Shown: positions 9,980 to 19,851, counted from the stretch's first letter. The stretch is DNA of 57,745 nucleotides from Planctomycetaceae bacterium (GCA_041398825.1 JAWKTX010000023.1:1-57745); one strand, 5' to 3'. Translations and numbers: made by a program. The notes: generated by a model not told the origin, from the sequence alone.

Positions 9980-10062
9980 AACTGCAGATCGAACCCGCTC
10001 AATCGCAGGCCTTCGCCGTCCTCATTGAAACTCAACGAGGCCTCGATCCACTGCCGACGAAC

Positions 10063-12456
10063 GTGAAACTGGCTCCGCTGCGGGTCGTCGGAGCGAACGG
10101 CGAAGTTGGCCAGGTGGCCATTGCGTTCGGTTCGGAAGCTCAGCCGGAAACTCTGGAAGCCGAAACGATGTCCGCCGTGAACCTAAGCGACTTCGATGCC
10201 AGCTTGATGCCAAAGCAACAATCCGTGCTGCATCGCGTCTACCGGTACGGTGCAGAAGGCGGCGAACTTGCTGTGCGAGTTGCACCGGTGGCGTCTGAAG
10301 TTCGCGTCGTCAGCAAACAGGTGTTGTCGCTGGGTGATGAACGAGTGGTTCTGGCGGTCAACTTCGCCGCTGGAATTTCGCGAGCGGGTTTGTTTCAACT
10401 TAACTTTCCTTTGCCTGATGGGCTGGAAGTGGAATCATTAACCGGTCCCGCGCTGCATCACTGGGCGGAAATTAGCGAAGACGGCAAACGACAGATTGTT
10501 CTGCATTTGAATGGCAAAACCATCGGCACGCAAAGTTTCGCGCTGACCTTGTCGGGGACCGCACCGACCGACGTGGCCGAATGGCAGATTCCTCGCTTCG
10601 AACTAAACGAAGCCGATCGACACAGTGGCGAACTTGTTGTACGACCAACCACCGGCATTCGACTTCGCACCGTCACGCGTCAAAACGTTTCTGAAACGGA
10701 TCCTCGCAGTCTGGGCGGTGGTGCTCAGGGAGCGTTGGCGTTCCGGTTGCTGCAACGCGACTGGAGTTTGACGCTGGGCATTGAGAAGCTCGATCCCTGG
10801 GTGACCGGTCAGGTGCTGCACGAAGTGACGTTGCGAGAAGGGCAGACTCGATCAGCACTGTACGCCAACTTCGTCGTGCAGAATGCGTCCATCAGTTCGT
10901 TGCAGGTTGCTCTGCCAATTGCCAACGAAGACGAAATCAAAACCGTTCGAGCCAGCGGCAACACCGTCAGCGACTTTGTGCGAACGGCTCCCGATTCAAA
11001 CGTCTGGGAAGTTCAGTTTAAGCGTCGAGTAGTCGGGAAGCTTCAATTCCGCATTGAATACGAACGCCGTGGAGATCGCACAAACGAAGACGAAGCCCTG
11101 CGCCCCGCCGATTTTTCACAGGCACGTCAGCTGTCCTACTACTTCGGCATCCGCGCGGGCGGGCGGTTGGAACTGGAACACGATGAACTGACTCAGGGGT
11201 GGCAGCGGATCGACTGGAATTCCGTACCGCAGCCTTTGCGGGAAGCCGAAAACCGAAATGCTCCAGCGCTGGCGTTTCGAGCGGTCGCTCCGGCCAACGC
11301 GTTAACAATTCGCAGCACTCGGCACTCTCTGGCGGATGCGTTGAAACTGCGAGTCGCGAAGGGATCGCTGACAACCGTGCTTTCGCCCACGGGTGACCAG
11401 CTCACCGCGGTTGATCTGGTGATGGAAGTCATTCAGCGCAGCAGTTTAAGCGTTGGTTTGCCCGCAGGCGGCGAACTGTTCAGCATTTTCGTCAACGGCG
11501 AAAGCGTGAATTCCATTCGGCAGGGTGGAACCATGAATGCGTGGCAGTTTTACATTCTGCCCGGCATCGACGACCGCACGGCTCAGGTTCGCTTTGTGTA
11601 TTCAGTGCCCGGTGATCGGCTCAGCAATCTGCAACTCAGCAGCCCGGAATTAAACGTGCCTCTGGAGAACATCCAATGGAACGTGGTTGCCCCGAAAGGC
11701 TTTGAACTCAACGACAACGACGGCAACCTGGAACTGATCGGACAGACGAACCAGGAAGACTATGACCGCAATTCGTACCTGACCAAAGCCAGCGGCAAGC
11801 GACAAGTGCAGGCTCAACGAGCAACTCAATTGCTGGAACAAGCCAACCAATTGCTGCAGGCCGGCGAACAATCGAAAGCCCGCTGGGCTCTGAACAGCGT
11901 CGCCAATCAGTACGCTCTGGATGCCGCGTCGAACGAAGATGCGCGAGTGCAATTAGAAAACCTGCAAACGCAACAAGCGATTGTCGGGCTGAACACTCGC
12001 CGTCAGCGTTTGTATCTGGACAACAATCGAGACGACGTGAATGTGGCTGACAATGAACAACTGCGCCAGGCCGCCGCGGCGAATCCGATCCTTCAGCAGG
12101 ACCAGCTCAACTTCCGTCCTCAGCAGTTGAGCCAGCTTCTACAGGGCAACACCACCGCCGACAACGCAATTCTACAGCGCATCGCAAGTCGTTTGGTCCA
12201 GCACCAACACACCACAGAACCAGCACCTCAGGCAATCCTCATCAGTCTTCCGGAAGAAGGCAACATCTACACCTTCGCCCGCAGCGTGCAGGTTGCAGAG
12301 AACGCTCCGCTGGAACTGAAGCTCGAATTCGCATCAAAGCTGCAACTGCAACTATGGCAGATCGTCCTTGTATTGCTGCTGCTGGTTGGCGTGGGGCTGG
12401 CGATTGCGAACAGCACAACGTGCGATGCAGACCGTGTGCCTGGAATCGCCCAATGA
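10063..12456 (+). CDS. C-terminal part of the second giant exported protein (frameshifted gene)
   Basis: 797 residues from the first usable start, but the same frame is open and meaningful back to 9913. The lost segment (GSWQFDADSGGLKLQIEPAQ) matches the repeated module of the upstream giant protein. The body is beta-rich. Near the C-terminus there is a Gln-rich helical stretch (ATQLLEQANQLLQAGEQSKA) followed by one membrane segment (WQIVLVLLLLVGVGLAIA). Predicted topology is a large extracytoplasmic part with a C-terminal anchor, as in the 5124 gene. No internal start near 10063 has a good SD, so this part is probably not made unless the frameshift is an artefact or is bypassed. Confidence 0.7.
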   Translation: MKLAPLRVVGANGEVGQVAIAFGSEAQPETLEAETMSAVNLSDFDASLMPKQQSVLHRVYRYGAEGGELAVRVAPVASEVRVVSKQVLSLGDERVVLAVNFAAGISRAGLFQLNFPLPDGLEVESLTGPALHHWAEISEDGKRQIVLHLNGKTIGTQSFALTLSGTAPTDVAEWQIPRFELNEADRHSGELVVRPTTGIRLRTVTRQNVSETDPRSLGGGAQGALAFRLLQRDWSLTLGIEKLDPWVTGQVLHEVTLREGQTRSALYANFVVQNASISSLQVALPIANEDEIKTVRASGNTVSDFVRTAPDSNVWEVQFKRRVVGKLQFRIEYERRGDRTNEDEALRPADFSQARQLSYYFGIRAGGRLELEHDELTQGWQRIDWNSVPQPLREAENRNAPALAFRAVAPANALTIRSTRHSLADALKLRVAKGSLTTVLSPTGDQLTAVDLVMEVIQRSSLSVGLPAGGELFSIFVNGESVNSIRQGGTMNAWQFYILPGIDDRTAQVRFVYSVPGDRLSNLQLSSPELNVPLENIQWNVVAPKGFELNDNDGNLELIGQTNQEDYDRNSYLTKASGKRQVQAQRATQLLEQANQLLQAGEQSKARWALNSVANQYALDAASNEDARVQLENLQTQQAIVGLNTRRQRLYLDNNRDDVNVADNEQLRQAAAANPILQQDQLNFRPQQLSQLLQGNTTADNAILQRIASRLVQHQHTTEPAPQAILISLPEEGNIYTFARSVQVAENAPLELKLEFASKLQLQLWQIVLVLLLLVGVGLAIANSTTCDADRVPGIAQ

Positions 12457-12475
12457 TGAGCATTCTAAGCTTGGC

Positions 12476-12616
12476 AGCCTTCTGAAGAACGGGACTGGCT
12501 CATGCAGGAGACCTCAAAACACGGCGGTTTCCAGTCGTCCTGCGTGCCTAACATGTTTCCGTTGGACGTTTGCCAGATGTTGAGTGATTACTCGGTCCTG
12601 GTTCCTCAACGGACAT
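12476..12616 (+). repeat. dispersed palindromic repeat, copy 2 (expanded)
   Basis: It starts AGCCTTCTGAAGAACGGGAC and follows copy 1 closely through the interior (GGCGGTTTCCAGTCGTCCTG). It then carries about 40 extra bases before the closing arm (TTCCTCAACGGACATC). It lies just downstream of the giant protein gene. See copy 1 for the family. Confidence 0.65.
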
Positions 12617-12880
12617 CAAAGAGCGTTCAAGTCTGCGTCCGTTTCAAACTGGGGCACCCATGAATGCCAGTTACGCGGCAACGGTGGATCCTCGGAAATC
12701 GCCAGCCAGCGGCGTTCGCCGGCAGGTCCCTGGCGAGCTGCCGCTCGACTCAGAACCTGAAAGACTTAACCAGCCGAACAAATGGGCTTCGTACGTGCCA
12801 TTGCGAAAGTCCAGCAGGATACCAGACATAACAATTGAAGAGACCTGACCCCTTTTTGGCTCGACCCTTTTTTGGCTCAC
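12617..12880. other. degenerate intergenic sequence and REP-like junction before the Rhs remnant
   Basis: No gene is supported here. Just before the first Rhs-like codons there is an imperfect tandem of GACCCCTTTTTGGCTC and GACCCTTTTTTGGCTC (about 12846-12878), preceded by AGAGACCTGACCCC. That sequence type is common in REP-like repeats near IS200-type transposases. Homology to Rhs begins abruptly after it, so it marks the point where the 5' part of the Rhs gene was lost. Confidence 0.4.
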
Positions 12881-13731
12881 CAAGTCGGAAATACCCGGAC
12901 GGCACACGATCTACGTTTTCCTACGATTCCCTCGGCAATCGCACCTTGATGGCGGACAGTACAGGGCGGTATACTTGCTCTTACGATCTGAATGGACAGA
13001 TTCGATCTCAGCAAAGCCCCAATAATCTGACAGTGACGTTTTCCTATGACGCGATTGGTGACCGCAGACATATGGAGACTCAAGGGGCCGGGAGAACAAC
13101 CTTTTCGTATGACCCTGCTGGCCAGCTTGTGCAACAGAACGATCCGGCAGGAAATATTACAACAAGTACTTATGACTCTGCAGGGCGCAGAACGGCGAAA
13201 GTATCGTCCTCGGGCACACGCGCATCCTTCAGCTACGACAACGCAGGAAATCTGATCAATCTCGCAAACCTGAAGAGCAGCGGCACTGTGATCAGTTCCT
13301 TTGAGTACCGTTACGATGACGCGAGCAACAGAAATGGAGTCACGGAAGCTGATGGCACTCGTGTGACATGGGCCTATGACAGCAACAACCAGTTGATTGG
13401 AGAACGCCGCAGCGGAGCCAGCGGCTATGCCAACACGTTCGTCTACGATCCTGTCGGCAACCGTTTGCTGCTGAACGAAAGCGGCACAAAAACGACAACA
13501 ACCTACGACGCAGCAAATCAGATTCAGTATTCCGAGGCTTTGTCCGGAAGAACAACTTACACGTTCGACGCAGATGGAAATCAGCAGATCGTTCAACAAC
13601 CAAATGGTGATCGAACGACGAACGTCTGGGATTACGAGAACCGGTTGAAGGCAGTGGCACTGCCGGATGCCACACGAGTGACCACGTCGTACAATGCGGA
13701 CAATCGCCGCGTATCACGAGAGGAAGGCTAA
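12835..13731 (+). pseudogene. Rhs/YD-repeat protein, 5'-truncated body fragment
   Basis: 298 residues made almost entirely of YD repeats (for example TFSYDSLGNRTLMADSTGRY, VTFSYDAIGDRRHM, TFVYDPVGNRLLL). About a dozen repeats are present, the kind that build the beta-cocoon of Rhs toxins. The first 18 codons are REP-like sequence, not Rhs, so the normal N-terminal region is missing. The frame ends in SREEG followed by TAATG, where the A and TG also start the next frame. A normal Rhs protein would run straight on, so the body is separated from the tip. No secretion signal remains. Confidence 0.75.
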
Positions 13732-14813
13732 TGACACTGACAACCTACCAATGGGATCCCGTCACCGATCAGCTTCTTTCTGAAGATGACGGAACGACTC
13801 GGACGGACTACACGCACGAACCCAATCTCTACGGCGATCTGCTCTCACAAACCGACGGCACAAACACCTGCTTCTACCACTTCGATGCAAGAGGTGATAC
13901 GAGGCAGCTCACTGACGACACCGAAACCGTCACAGATTCATGGATCTTCGACGCCTGGGGAAATGTACTGAGCCGAACCGGGATCACACCGACACCGTTC
14001 CAGTTTCTTGGCAAGCTAGGCTATGCCTATGATATCCTAATTGGCCTCAACTATGTAAGGGCGAGATGGTATCGCTCACAATCTGGCACGTGGATGAGTG
14101 AGGACCCGATCAGGTTCAGTGATGGACTTCTGTTTTTCGAGTACTGCCTCAATTCGCCGATCGTTCGAATCGACCCATCGGGCACATGTAGTTGCTGCTG
14201 CTGCCCAGACGAAATAAACCTTTCGCCATTGGGGGAACCAAAATGGGTTCAACCGAACGAAGGGGATGGCACCGCTTTTCCTCCACCTGCGGATTATCCC
14301 AGGCTATTCTTTCCGTTTACTGTATACACTAAGCTTTTCATTCTGCACGAACGCATCGAGGCCGAACTTGGTTCAACCTGTTCAGCTACATGGTTTGAAT
14401 GCGCAAATCACGGTGGGCATCTTGGCCAAAAGCCGTTCAAATGGTTCAGGATCGAGACGTCTCGACCGGGTATGGAACAAAATTGGTCGGATCCGCCACC
14501 AAACGAGTGTCCAAGCCGCTTCAATCGAGAATGGTCTGACGAACCAAGTGTGGATGCACGCGACGACCAGGGGACCGCCATAAATTTTCTTTATCGCGTT
14601 AAGCCGACCGCAGGATGCACCTGTCCAATCAAAGAGTTGAAGTTCCATTTCTTTGTACAGATGGGGAAAGTCAAAACTGATCCTGGTTCAGGACATCTAG
14701 TTAATTTTGAGTATGCTCGCAAACCTGTCCTGAAACCTGGCTGGCACTCTGAGATGGAGGAATTGGGCTGTAACATGGATGCGCTGAAGACCGAGTTCCC
14801 CAAAGATTTCTGA
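13731..14813 (+). CDS. Rhs core end plus novel C-terminal tip (copy A)
   Basis: 360 residues. Residues 1-151 are the conserved Rhs core end (YQWDPVTDQLLSEDDG, LYGDLLSQTDG, YHFDARGDTRQLTD, WGNVLSRTG, LNYVRARWY, closing IDPSG). Residues 152-360 are the variable tip, which opens with a Cys cluster (TCSCCCCP) and has further cysteines and His/Trp-rich motifs (ECANHGGHLGQ). I recognise no toxin domain in it. The start overlaps the stop of the body fragment (TAATG) and is preceded by GAGGAAGG, a good SD, so the tip could be made as a separate, coupled polypeptide. An exported-protein gene follows after 16 bp. By position in the Rhs family the tip would be the toxin; that is inference. Confidence 0.75.
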   Translation: MTLTTYQWDPVTDQLLSEDDGTTRTDYTHEPNLYGDLLSQTDGTNTCFYHFDARGDTRQLTDDTETVTDSWIFDAWGNVLSRTGITPTPFQFLGKLGYAYDILIGLNYVRARWYRSQSGTWMSEDPIRFSDGLLFFEYCLNSPIVRIDPSGTCSCCCCPDEINLSPLGEPKWVQPNEGDGTAFPPPADYPRLFFPFTVYTKLFILHERIEAELGSTCSATWFECANHGGHLGQKPFKWFRIETSRPGMEQNWSDPPPNECPSRFNREWSDEPSVDARDDQGTAINFLYRVKPTAGCTCPIKELKFHFFVQMGKVKTDPGSGHLVNFEYARKPVLKPGWHSEMEELGCNMDALKTEFPKDF

Positions 14814-14829
14814 TTTCAGGATGTGAGTT

Positions 14830-16743
14830 ATGCTTGCCTGTATTTTGTGCTCATTGTTTTGCACGCATCCTGCCGGAGCAGAGATGGATGCAATCGATAG
14901 AATAGTCAAATCGAGGGAACGAGACCTTGCACTTCAGGCTCTTGCCGTGAATGCCTGGCGCGTCGGGCGAAAAGATCTCTCCCGAAATGCGCTCTCCATG
15001 ATCCAGGTTGAAGGACAGTGGCGGGACGGCTTGCTGACAATTGCCGCCGACAGAAATCCAGAAGAAGGGGCCGAACTGTATGCATTGCTCTGCGGGAGAA
15101 TGGCTGGCTGGGAATTCGAATCTGAAGAAAGTGCGCGTCGGTCATATCAAAACGCTTTGTTCCACGGGCGATTTCTCAATTCCCTTCCCATGCCGGCAAG
15201 ACCGAGCGAGATCTCTTCAGACGTTGAGGTCATTACAGTCGACGCTGATCCTGCATTGATGGCTGGATTGCTGGAACCATATGCAGGTGCGATGACGCGC
15301 GAGGCATTCATCGTTCCGTTTCTTGACCAAGTATATCGAAGGAAGGGAAGCGAGAGACTTCAGCAATTGTCCGTGAAGCTCGAGATCGATGATACGGTCC
15401 GGCAGGAACTGATCGCGATGGCTCTGACAACATCAATCTCATCCACCTGGACGGAGCAGAATACACTCGATCCCGATCACGTCGTTACCGACGAGGCAGT
15501 TTCGACGGTCCTGAAATCGCTCGATTCGATGCTGACTCAAAAGTACTCCGCCACGGCGATCGAAACGCGTGATCTGCGCACCGAGGCCTTGATTCAACAG
15601 GCTGTCAGTCCTGCTGAATACAGATGGTGGCTGGTTGAGGCAGCTTACATTGAGACGACACGAGGCTTCAGTGATCTTGGTTCTCGATATGTTGAGGAAG
15701 CTGATTCGCGTGGGGCATTTTCCATTCGTGATATTGGCGCACATACGCTGACTTCTCACACCGATCAGGTGTTTTGTGCAATCGCACTTTGCATCGAGCA
15801 GGCGCGTCTTGGGGATCCAGTGGGAGCAGTAGGTCGTCTCCGCAATCTCAACCTTCCCGACACTGTTATGGTGGAGTCGGTACTTGAGATGGCGACAGTC
15901 ATTGGGCGAGATTCGGTGGAGTTGCAAACGATAGCGAATGAGTTAGGCGATACTGATCCGCTTTCAGCAGCATGTCTCCTGATTGGACGGCTCGGAAACA
16001 AGCCAACGATTCCACGTTCTCGATGGACAAACACGGCGTGGGCTCACTCGCTCGTCACTCGTGCCAATCAAAATTGGGAATTGGGTCAACATGGACATGA
16101 ATTCGAATCCAGGACCGCATCTCAAAGAGCCGCAATCTCGCTGCCGCCAGATTGCCAGAACCGACTGCTGCTGCGTTTTCTAAATGAAGAAAGAATCGCT
16201 GATGCCCTCAGCATCCTTCATCGCGTGGATATTATCCGCCAGTTTCCGTCGACCACGCTCTTTCGATGCATGAATTCGGAATCTCGCGAAGTAACGCTGG
16301 CTGTCTCGCGTGCGATTGCTCAGGCAGAATCAGATCTGGACCAACAATTGAGCACGACCGCAAAAAGCCGTTTGGTGGAGCTTGCGACCGAAAACAACGG
16401 AAATGTTCGATATGCAGCGTTGGCGACTCTCGTCGCATTTCACGAGAAATCGGCTGCACCCGTCTTCATCCCGCCAGCTGATAACGACGATGCGGAGACG
16501 GAATTCCTGATCTATCTGCTTTCTGGATCGTCCGCTTTCGAATCTGTGCCTTTTGAAGCAGCTTTGGAGTCCGACAATAGCTGGTTGAGAATAAAAGCTG
16601 CACGTGAATTGGGCCGGGCCGCAGTTAGCTATGAAGCCGCTTCAGCCTTGGCGAGGAAAAATCTTATTCGTCAACGTAACAACATTCTTGAGAAAATACT
16701 GAGTGCAGCTCTAGCAGACAAAAGCGAGTCCGAAAACGAATAG
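14830..16743 (+). CDS. large exported helical-repeat protein, candidate Rhs partner/immunity protein
   Basis: 637 residues with a short signal peptide (LACILCSLFCTHPAGAE). The rest is almost all alpha-helical, with HEAT/TPR-like periodic helices and no recognised catalytic motif. It starts 16 bp after the copy A tip with an AGGA about 9 nt upstream, so it is probably co-transcribed with the tip. The central and C-terminal parts align loosely with the 17315-19414 product: GD-containing helix pairs ending in AACLLIG versus CCLLLG, and NVRYAALATLVAFHEKSA versus GTRYVSLSLLAQMIEQGA. Two related exported proteins each placed right behind an Rhs tip suggest a neutralising or binding role. It is much larger than typical immunity proteins, so a scaffold or receptor role is possible. 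Confidence 0.75.
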   Translation: MLACILCSLFCTHPAGAEMDAIDRIVKSRERDLALQALAVNAWRVGRKDLSRNALSMIQVEGQWRDGLLTIAADRNPEEGAELYALLCGRMAGWEFESEESARRSYQNALFHGRFLNSLPMPARPSEISSDVEVITVDADPALMAGLLEPYAGAMTREAFIVPFLDQVYRRKGSERLQQLSVKLEIDDTVRQELIAMALTTSISSTWTEQNTLDPDHVVTDEAVSTVLKSLDSMLTQKYSATAIETRDLRTEALIQQAVSPAEYRWWLVEAAYIETTRGFSDLGSRYVEEADSRGAFSIRDIGAHTLTSHTDQVFCAIALCIEQARLGDPVGAVGRLRNLNLPDTVMVESVLEMATVIGRDSVELQTIANELGDTDPLSAACLLIGRLGNKPTIPRSRWTNTAWAHSLVTRANQNWELGQHGHEFESRTASQRAAISLPPDCQNRLLLRFLNEERIADALSILHRVDIIRQFPSTTLFRCMNSESREVTLAVSRAIAQAESDLDQQLSTTAKSRLVELATENNGNVRYAALATLVAFHEKSAAPVFIPPADNDDAETEFLIYLLSGSSAFESVPFEAALESDNSWLRIKAARELGRAAVSYEAASALARKNLIRQRNNILEKILSAALADKSESENE

Positions 16744-16842
16744 CAGAAAACTCCAATATCAGGGGGCCGATTATTGAGCATTTCGGAGGGTTAGCAATTC
16801 GTTGCGATCTTTCAGTTTGCAGAGCAAAGCAAGCGCAAGCTA

Positions 16843-17286
16843 TTGACCCCCTACCAATGGGATCCCGTCACGAATCAGCTTCTTTCTGAAGATGACGGAA
16901 CAACGCGTACTGACTACACGCACAAGCCCACTCTCTACGGTGACCTGCTCTCACAAACCGACGGCGCCAGTACTCAATTCTACCACTTCGATGCAAACGG
17001 CGACACAAGACAGCTCACAGACGAAACAGAAACCATCACAGACTCATGGACCTACGACTCCTGGGGAAACATCCTGAGCCGGACTGGCACAACGCCAACG
17101 CCGTTTCAGTTCGTTGGGAGACTTGGCTATGCGTATGATCCACTGCTCGACCTGAACTATGTCCGGGCGAGATGGTACTCACTGCTTTCAAATCGATGGG
17201 AAAAATATGAACCAACACCCGTGAAACTGCGGGACGGGCTGGGCGAATCTCTCAAAGGATGTTCCAGTGAGAGATTGCCATTCTAG
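16843..17286 (+). pseudogene. Rhs core end with short eroded tip (copy B)
   Basis: 147 residues matching copy A from YQWDPVT to LNYVRARWY. It then diverges (SLLSNRWEKYEP) and ends after about 35 residues with no IDPSG motif and no toxin-sized tip. No Rhs body sequence is found upstream; homology begins at the AAGCTATTGACC that replaces AAGCTAATGACACTGACC, so the usual ATG is lost and only a TTG remains. It appears to be a remnant. The next exported-protein gene begins 28 bp downstream. Confidence 0.7.
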
Positions 17287-17314
17287 CGCACATTTAAAAT
17301 GGAGTCAGACTCAA

Positions 17315-19414
17315 ATGGCCAGGTTCATCCTTCTATCGCTCGTTGTTTGGTTAACGGTCGTTGAGGCTTCCAATGCTTCCAGTGAGTCACAGCCTTCACG
17401 AACGATTGCTTCGGCACGTGAGTGTGCGTTGAATGCTCCGGGTTTCTGCCGGCGCATTTTGTGCGAACGTCTTGTGAGGACGTCTACATCCATCGGTCAG
17501 ATGGATGAATCCGCGACTACCGTTGATCTTGCGGCGAACCCTACTGAACGGTGGGAGTTGGTTATGGAGATTGCAGATCAATTGCGACTGGAAAACCGAA
17601 TTGCTGAGGCGGAAACGTGGATACGCGATGCCTTCAGCAAGTACTCACCGAACAAGCTGGATTCCGCATTCACACTGCAACAGTGTTTTAAAAATGGAGA
17701 CTACTGGTCAGCAGCAATGCAGGAGCTGCCGGCCTCCCCTGCAAATTGGTCCTGGGAGATGCGAGCCACCATTGGGGACTTCGAAGGCGTATCGCTCGCA
17801 TTGGGCGGCAAGACGGTAGATGGGACAACGGAGTCATTCTACAGGATATGCATGCCATACATTCTCAATTCGAATAGCCGTGCGATTGAATCGCTGTTGT
17901 GTGCGTGTGTGGAAGCTTCAGAACACGACCGAGTGCTGGGATACCTGGCCGTTCGAACTGACAGAAGGCTTGGCAACCGATATGTCACACCACTCACTGG
18001 TCTGTTTCGATCGAGTGACTCAGCTCAGATTGTACAGAATGTCAATCGAGATCGACGGATATCTGATGCCGATCAGATGGACGTCGCGTTTCACTCAGCA
18101 TTGGCAGCGCACGCACCAGGGAACGAAACATGGACTCTTCTTAGATACGCGGCTCTGGAACTTCAGCGCGAATGTTTCAGCAGCGCCATTCGACATTTGA
18201 AGTTTGCTACCGCCAGATTGCAGCACGAAAAGCTCATGGGAGTGAAGCTGCATCCTATGTTTGCCGATGGCCAACTGGCACTGCAGAAAAGGACGTTGGC
18301 ACTCCTCTGGGCAGAAACGGGAGACGCTCAACAGGCACTTGCTGCGATCAATGAACTTGATGCCCCCGAGAATGGATTTTATACCGCGTTTTATTGCGAA
18401 TGTGTTTACAGTATCGGCAAACTGCTTCGAGAATCGACGGATGACGTATACGACAGAATTGATGCTCTCAAGACCACTCCTTGCGCAAAATGCTGCCTAC
18501 TGCTTGGAGTGATCGATACCGCTGCGCGACGACCAGAAGTCGACCAGTGGGGAGACGAACTTGCAGCGTTACAGCTTCTCGAAATCCTCATGCTGAGACT
18601 GAATAGGTTCCATGAGACGCCAGAAACTTCACAGTTTTTCGGATCCGACAGCAGACTAGCGATCTACTACTCTGCTGCGATGCAACGAGCCGTCCTTAGG
18701 AAACTGGTTGAGAATCGCGATTACGCAGGGCAACTGCGACTTCTTCTTGATGGCAACCCGGAACTTACTTCTGGAAATTCATCCTTCATTATCGATGAGT
18801 TGCACACGTTGCCTCCCGCGGTTTTTATCGCGCTCCTGCACCGTTTGCAGACAGGTGGCAACAATGTTGACGAAATGCAAGCTCGAGTTGAACGTCTGAC
18901 CTTCTCCGTGGATGCGGGGACACGGTATGTGTCATTGAGTCTGCTGGCTCAAATGATTGAACAAGGAGCCACAACAAACGCGCCGTTGTCGGTTCACCTG
19001 CAGGATTCCAACGCAGACATTGCATTTGTTGCCCGCGAGTGTCTCACTGTTCGGGAGAGTGATCAGATTGAATGGGCGTCTTTGGGCAAAAGGGTACTTG
19101 GAGAATCTCAAAATTCGTCTCTCAGAAGAGCCGCTGCCGCACGCGTCGTCGAAGAGTTGGAGACCGGGGCCGAAATCATCGATTTCCTCCAGCTATTGGA
19201 GAACAGCCGAGATTACTTCTCAGTCGTTGAAGCGTCACAGGCGGTATTGAAGCAGAATCCTCGGACATTGAATTCTGAATTAGGCGAAATACTGAACTCA
19301 GTTGAAAACAAATGTCATAGTGAATTCATGCACCAATCGATTGCGAAACTCGCGGCTGAGTACGAACTAAGTGTCTCCTCGCCCAGTCAGCGGGACGACA
19401 AGCTCTGCAATTGA
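17315..19414 (+). CDS. large exported helical-repeat protein, candidate Rhs partner/immunity protein
   Basis: 699 residues from the ATG at 17315, chosen because GGAG lies about 10 nt upstream and a signal peptide follows (FILLSLVVWLTVVEASNASS). The mature part is alpha-helical with TPR-like units (ALLWAETGDAQQALAAINEL) and HEAT-like units near the C-terminus. Cysteines are scattered, including a PCAKCCLLLG motif. It looks like a distant homologue of the 14830-16743 product in two segments. It sits 28 bp behind the copy B Rhs remnant. No enzyme motif is visible. It appears intact, unlike the Rhs fragment in front of it, which is what would be expected if a protective gene is kept after its toxin decays; that is inference. 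Confidence 0.75.
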   Translation: MARFILLSLVVWLTVVEASNASSESQPSRTIASARECALNAPGFCRRILCERLVRTSTSIGQMDESATTVDLAANPTERWELVMEIADQLRLENRIAEAETWIRDAFSKYSPNKLDSAFTLQQCFKNGDYWSAAMQELPASPANWSWEMRATIGDFEGVSLALGGKTVDGTTESFYRICMPYILNSNSRAIESLLCACVEASEHDRVLGYLAVRTDRRLGNRYVTPLTGLFRSSDSAQIVQNVNRDRRISDADQMDVAFHSALAAHAPGNETWTLLRYAALELQRECFSSAIRHLKFATARLQHEKLMGVKLHPMFADGQLALQKRTLALLWAETGDAQQALAAINELDAPENGFYTAFYCECVYSIGKLLRESTDDVYDRIDALKTTPCAKCCLLLGVIDTAARRPEVDQWGDELAALQLLEILMLRLNRFHETPETSQFFGSDSRLAIYYSAAMQRAVLRKLVENRDYAGQLRLLLDGNPELTSGNSSFIIDELHTLPPAVFIALLHRLQTGGNNVDEMQARVERLTFSVDAGTRYVSLSLLAQMIEQGATTNAPLSVHLQDSNADIAFVARECLTVRESDQIEWASLGKRVLGESQNSSLRRAAAARVVEELETGAEIIDFLQLLENSRDYFSVVEASQAVLKQNPRTLNSELGEILNSVENKCHSEFMHQSIAKLAAEYELSVSSPSQRDDKLCN

Positions 19415-19467
19415 TTTCGCGACATGAATCGCCAAACTACAAGCAACGACCGAATTGTGCTCGGCCA

Positions 19468-19851
19468 ACGAACGTCTGGGATTACGAGAACCGACTGAAG
19501 TCAGTGGCACTGCCAAATGCCACACGAGTCACGATGTCGTACAACGCAGACAATCGCCGCGTCTCGAGGGAAGAAAGCTGATGACACTGACCACCTACCA
19601 ATGGGATCCTGTCACCGATCAGCTTCTTTCGGAAGATGACGGAACGACTCGGACTGACTACACGCACGAGCCCAATCTCTACGGTGATCTGCTCTCACAA
19701 ACCGACGGCGCCAACACGCGCTTCTACCACTTCGATGCACGCGGAGACACCAAACAGCTCACCGACGAAACGAGAACAGTCACGGATTCGTGGACATATG
19801 ACGCTTGGGGAAACATCCTGAGCCGAACCGGGACCACACCAACGCCGTTTC
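19468..19851 (+). pseudogene. Rhs core end remnant (copy C)
   Basis: 38 residues of Rhs body (TNVWDYENRLKSVALP...SREES) end in TGATG at 19579-19583. The core end then restarts (TLTTYQWDPVTDQLLSEDDG) and runs to GTTPTPF near 19851. Sequence beyond that point is unrelated to Rhs; the frame stays open to 20084 only because it overlaps the lipoprotein gene in another frame. The split matches copies A and D. The tip has been lost through a sharp breakpoint about 28 bp before the GTG of the lipoprotein. Confidence 0.7.

Noticed and set aside
19455..19580. Upstream extension (MCSANERLGLREP...) of the copy C core-end frame
   Set aside because: The same DNA in another frame encodes recognisable Rhs body sequence ending in TGATG, so the extension is a shadow.
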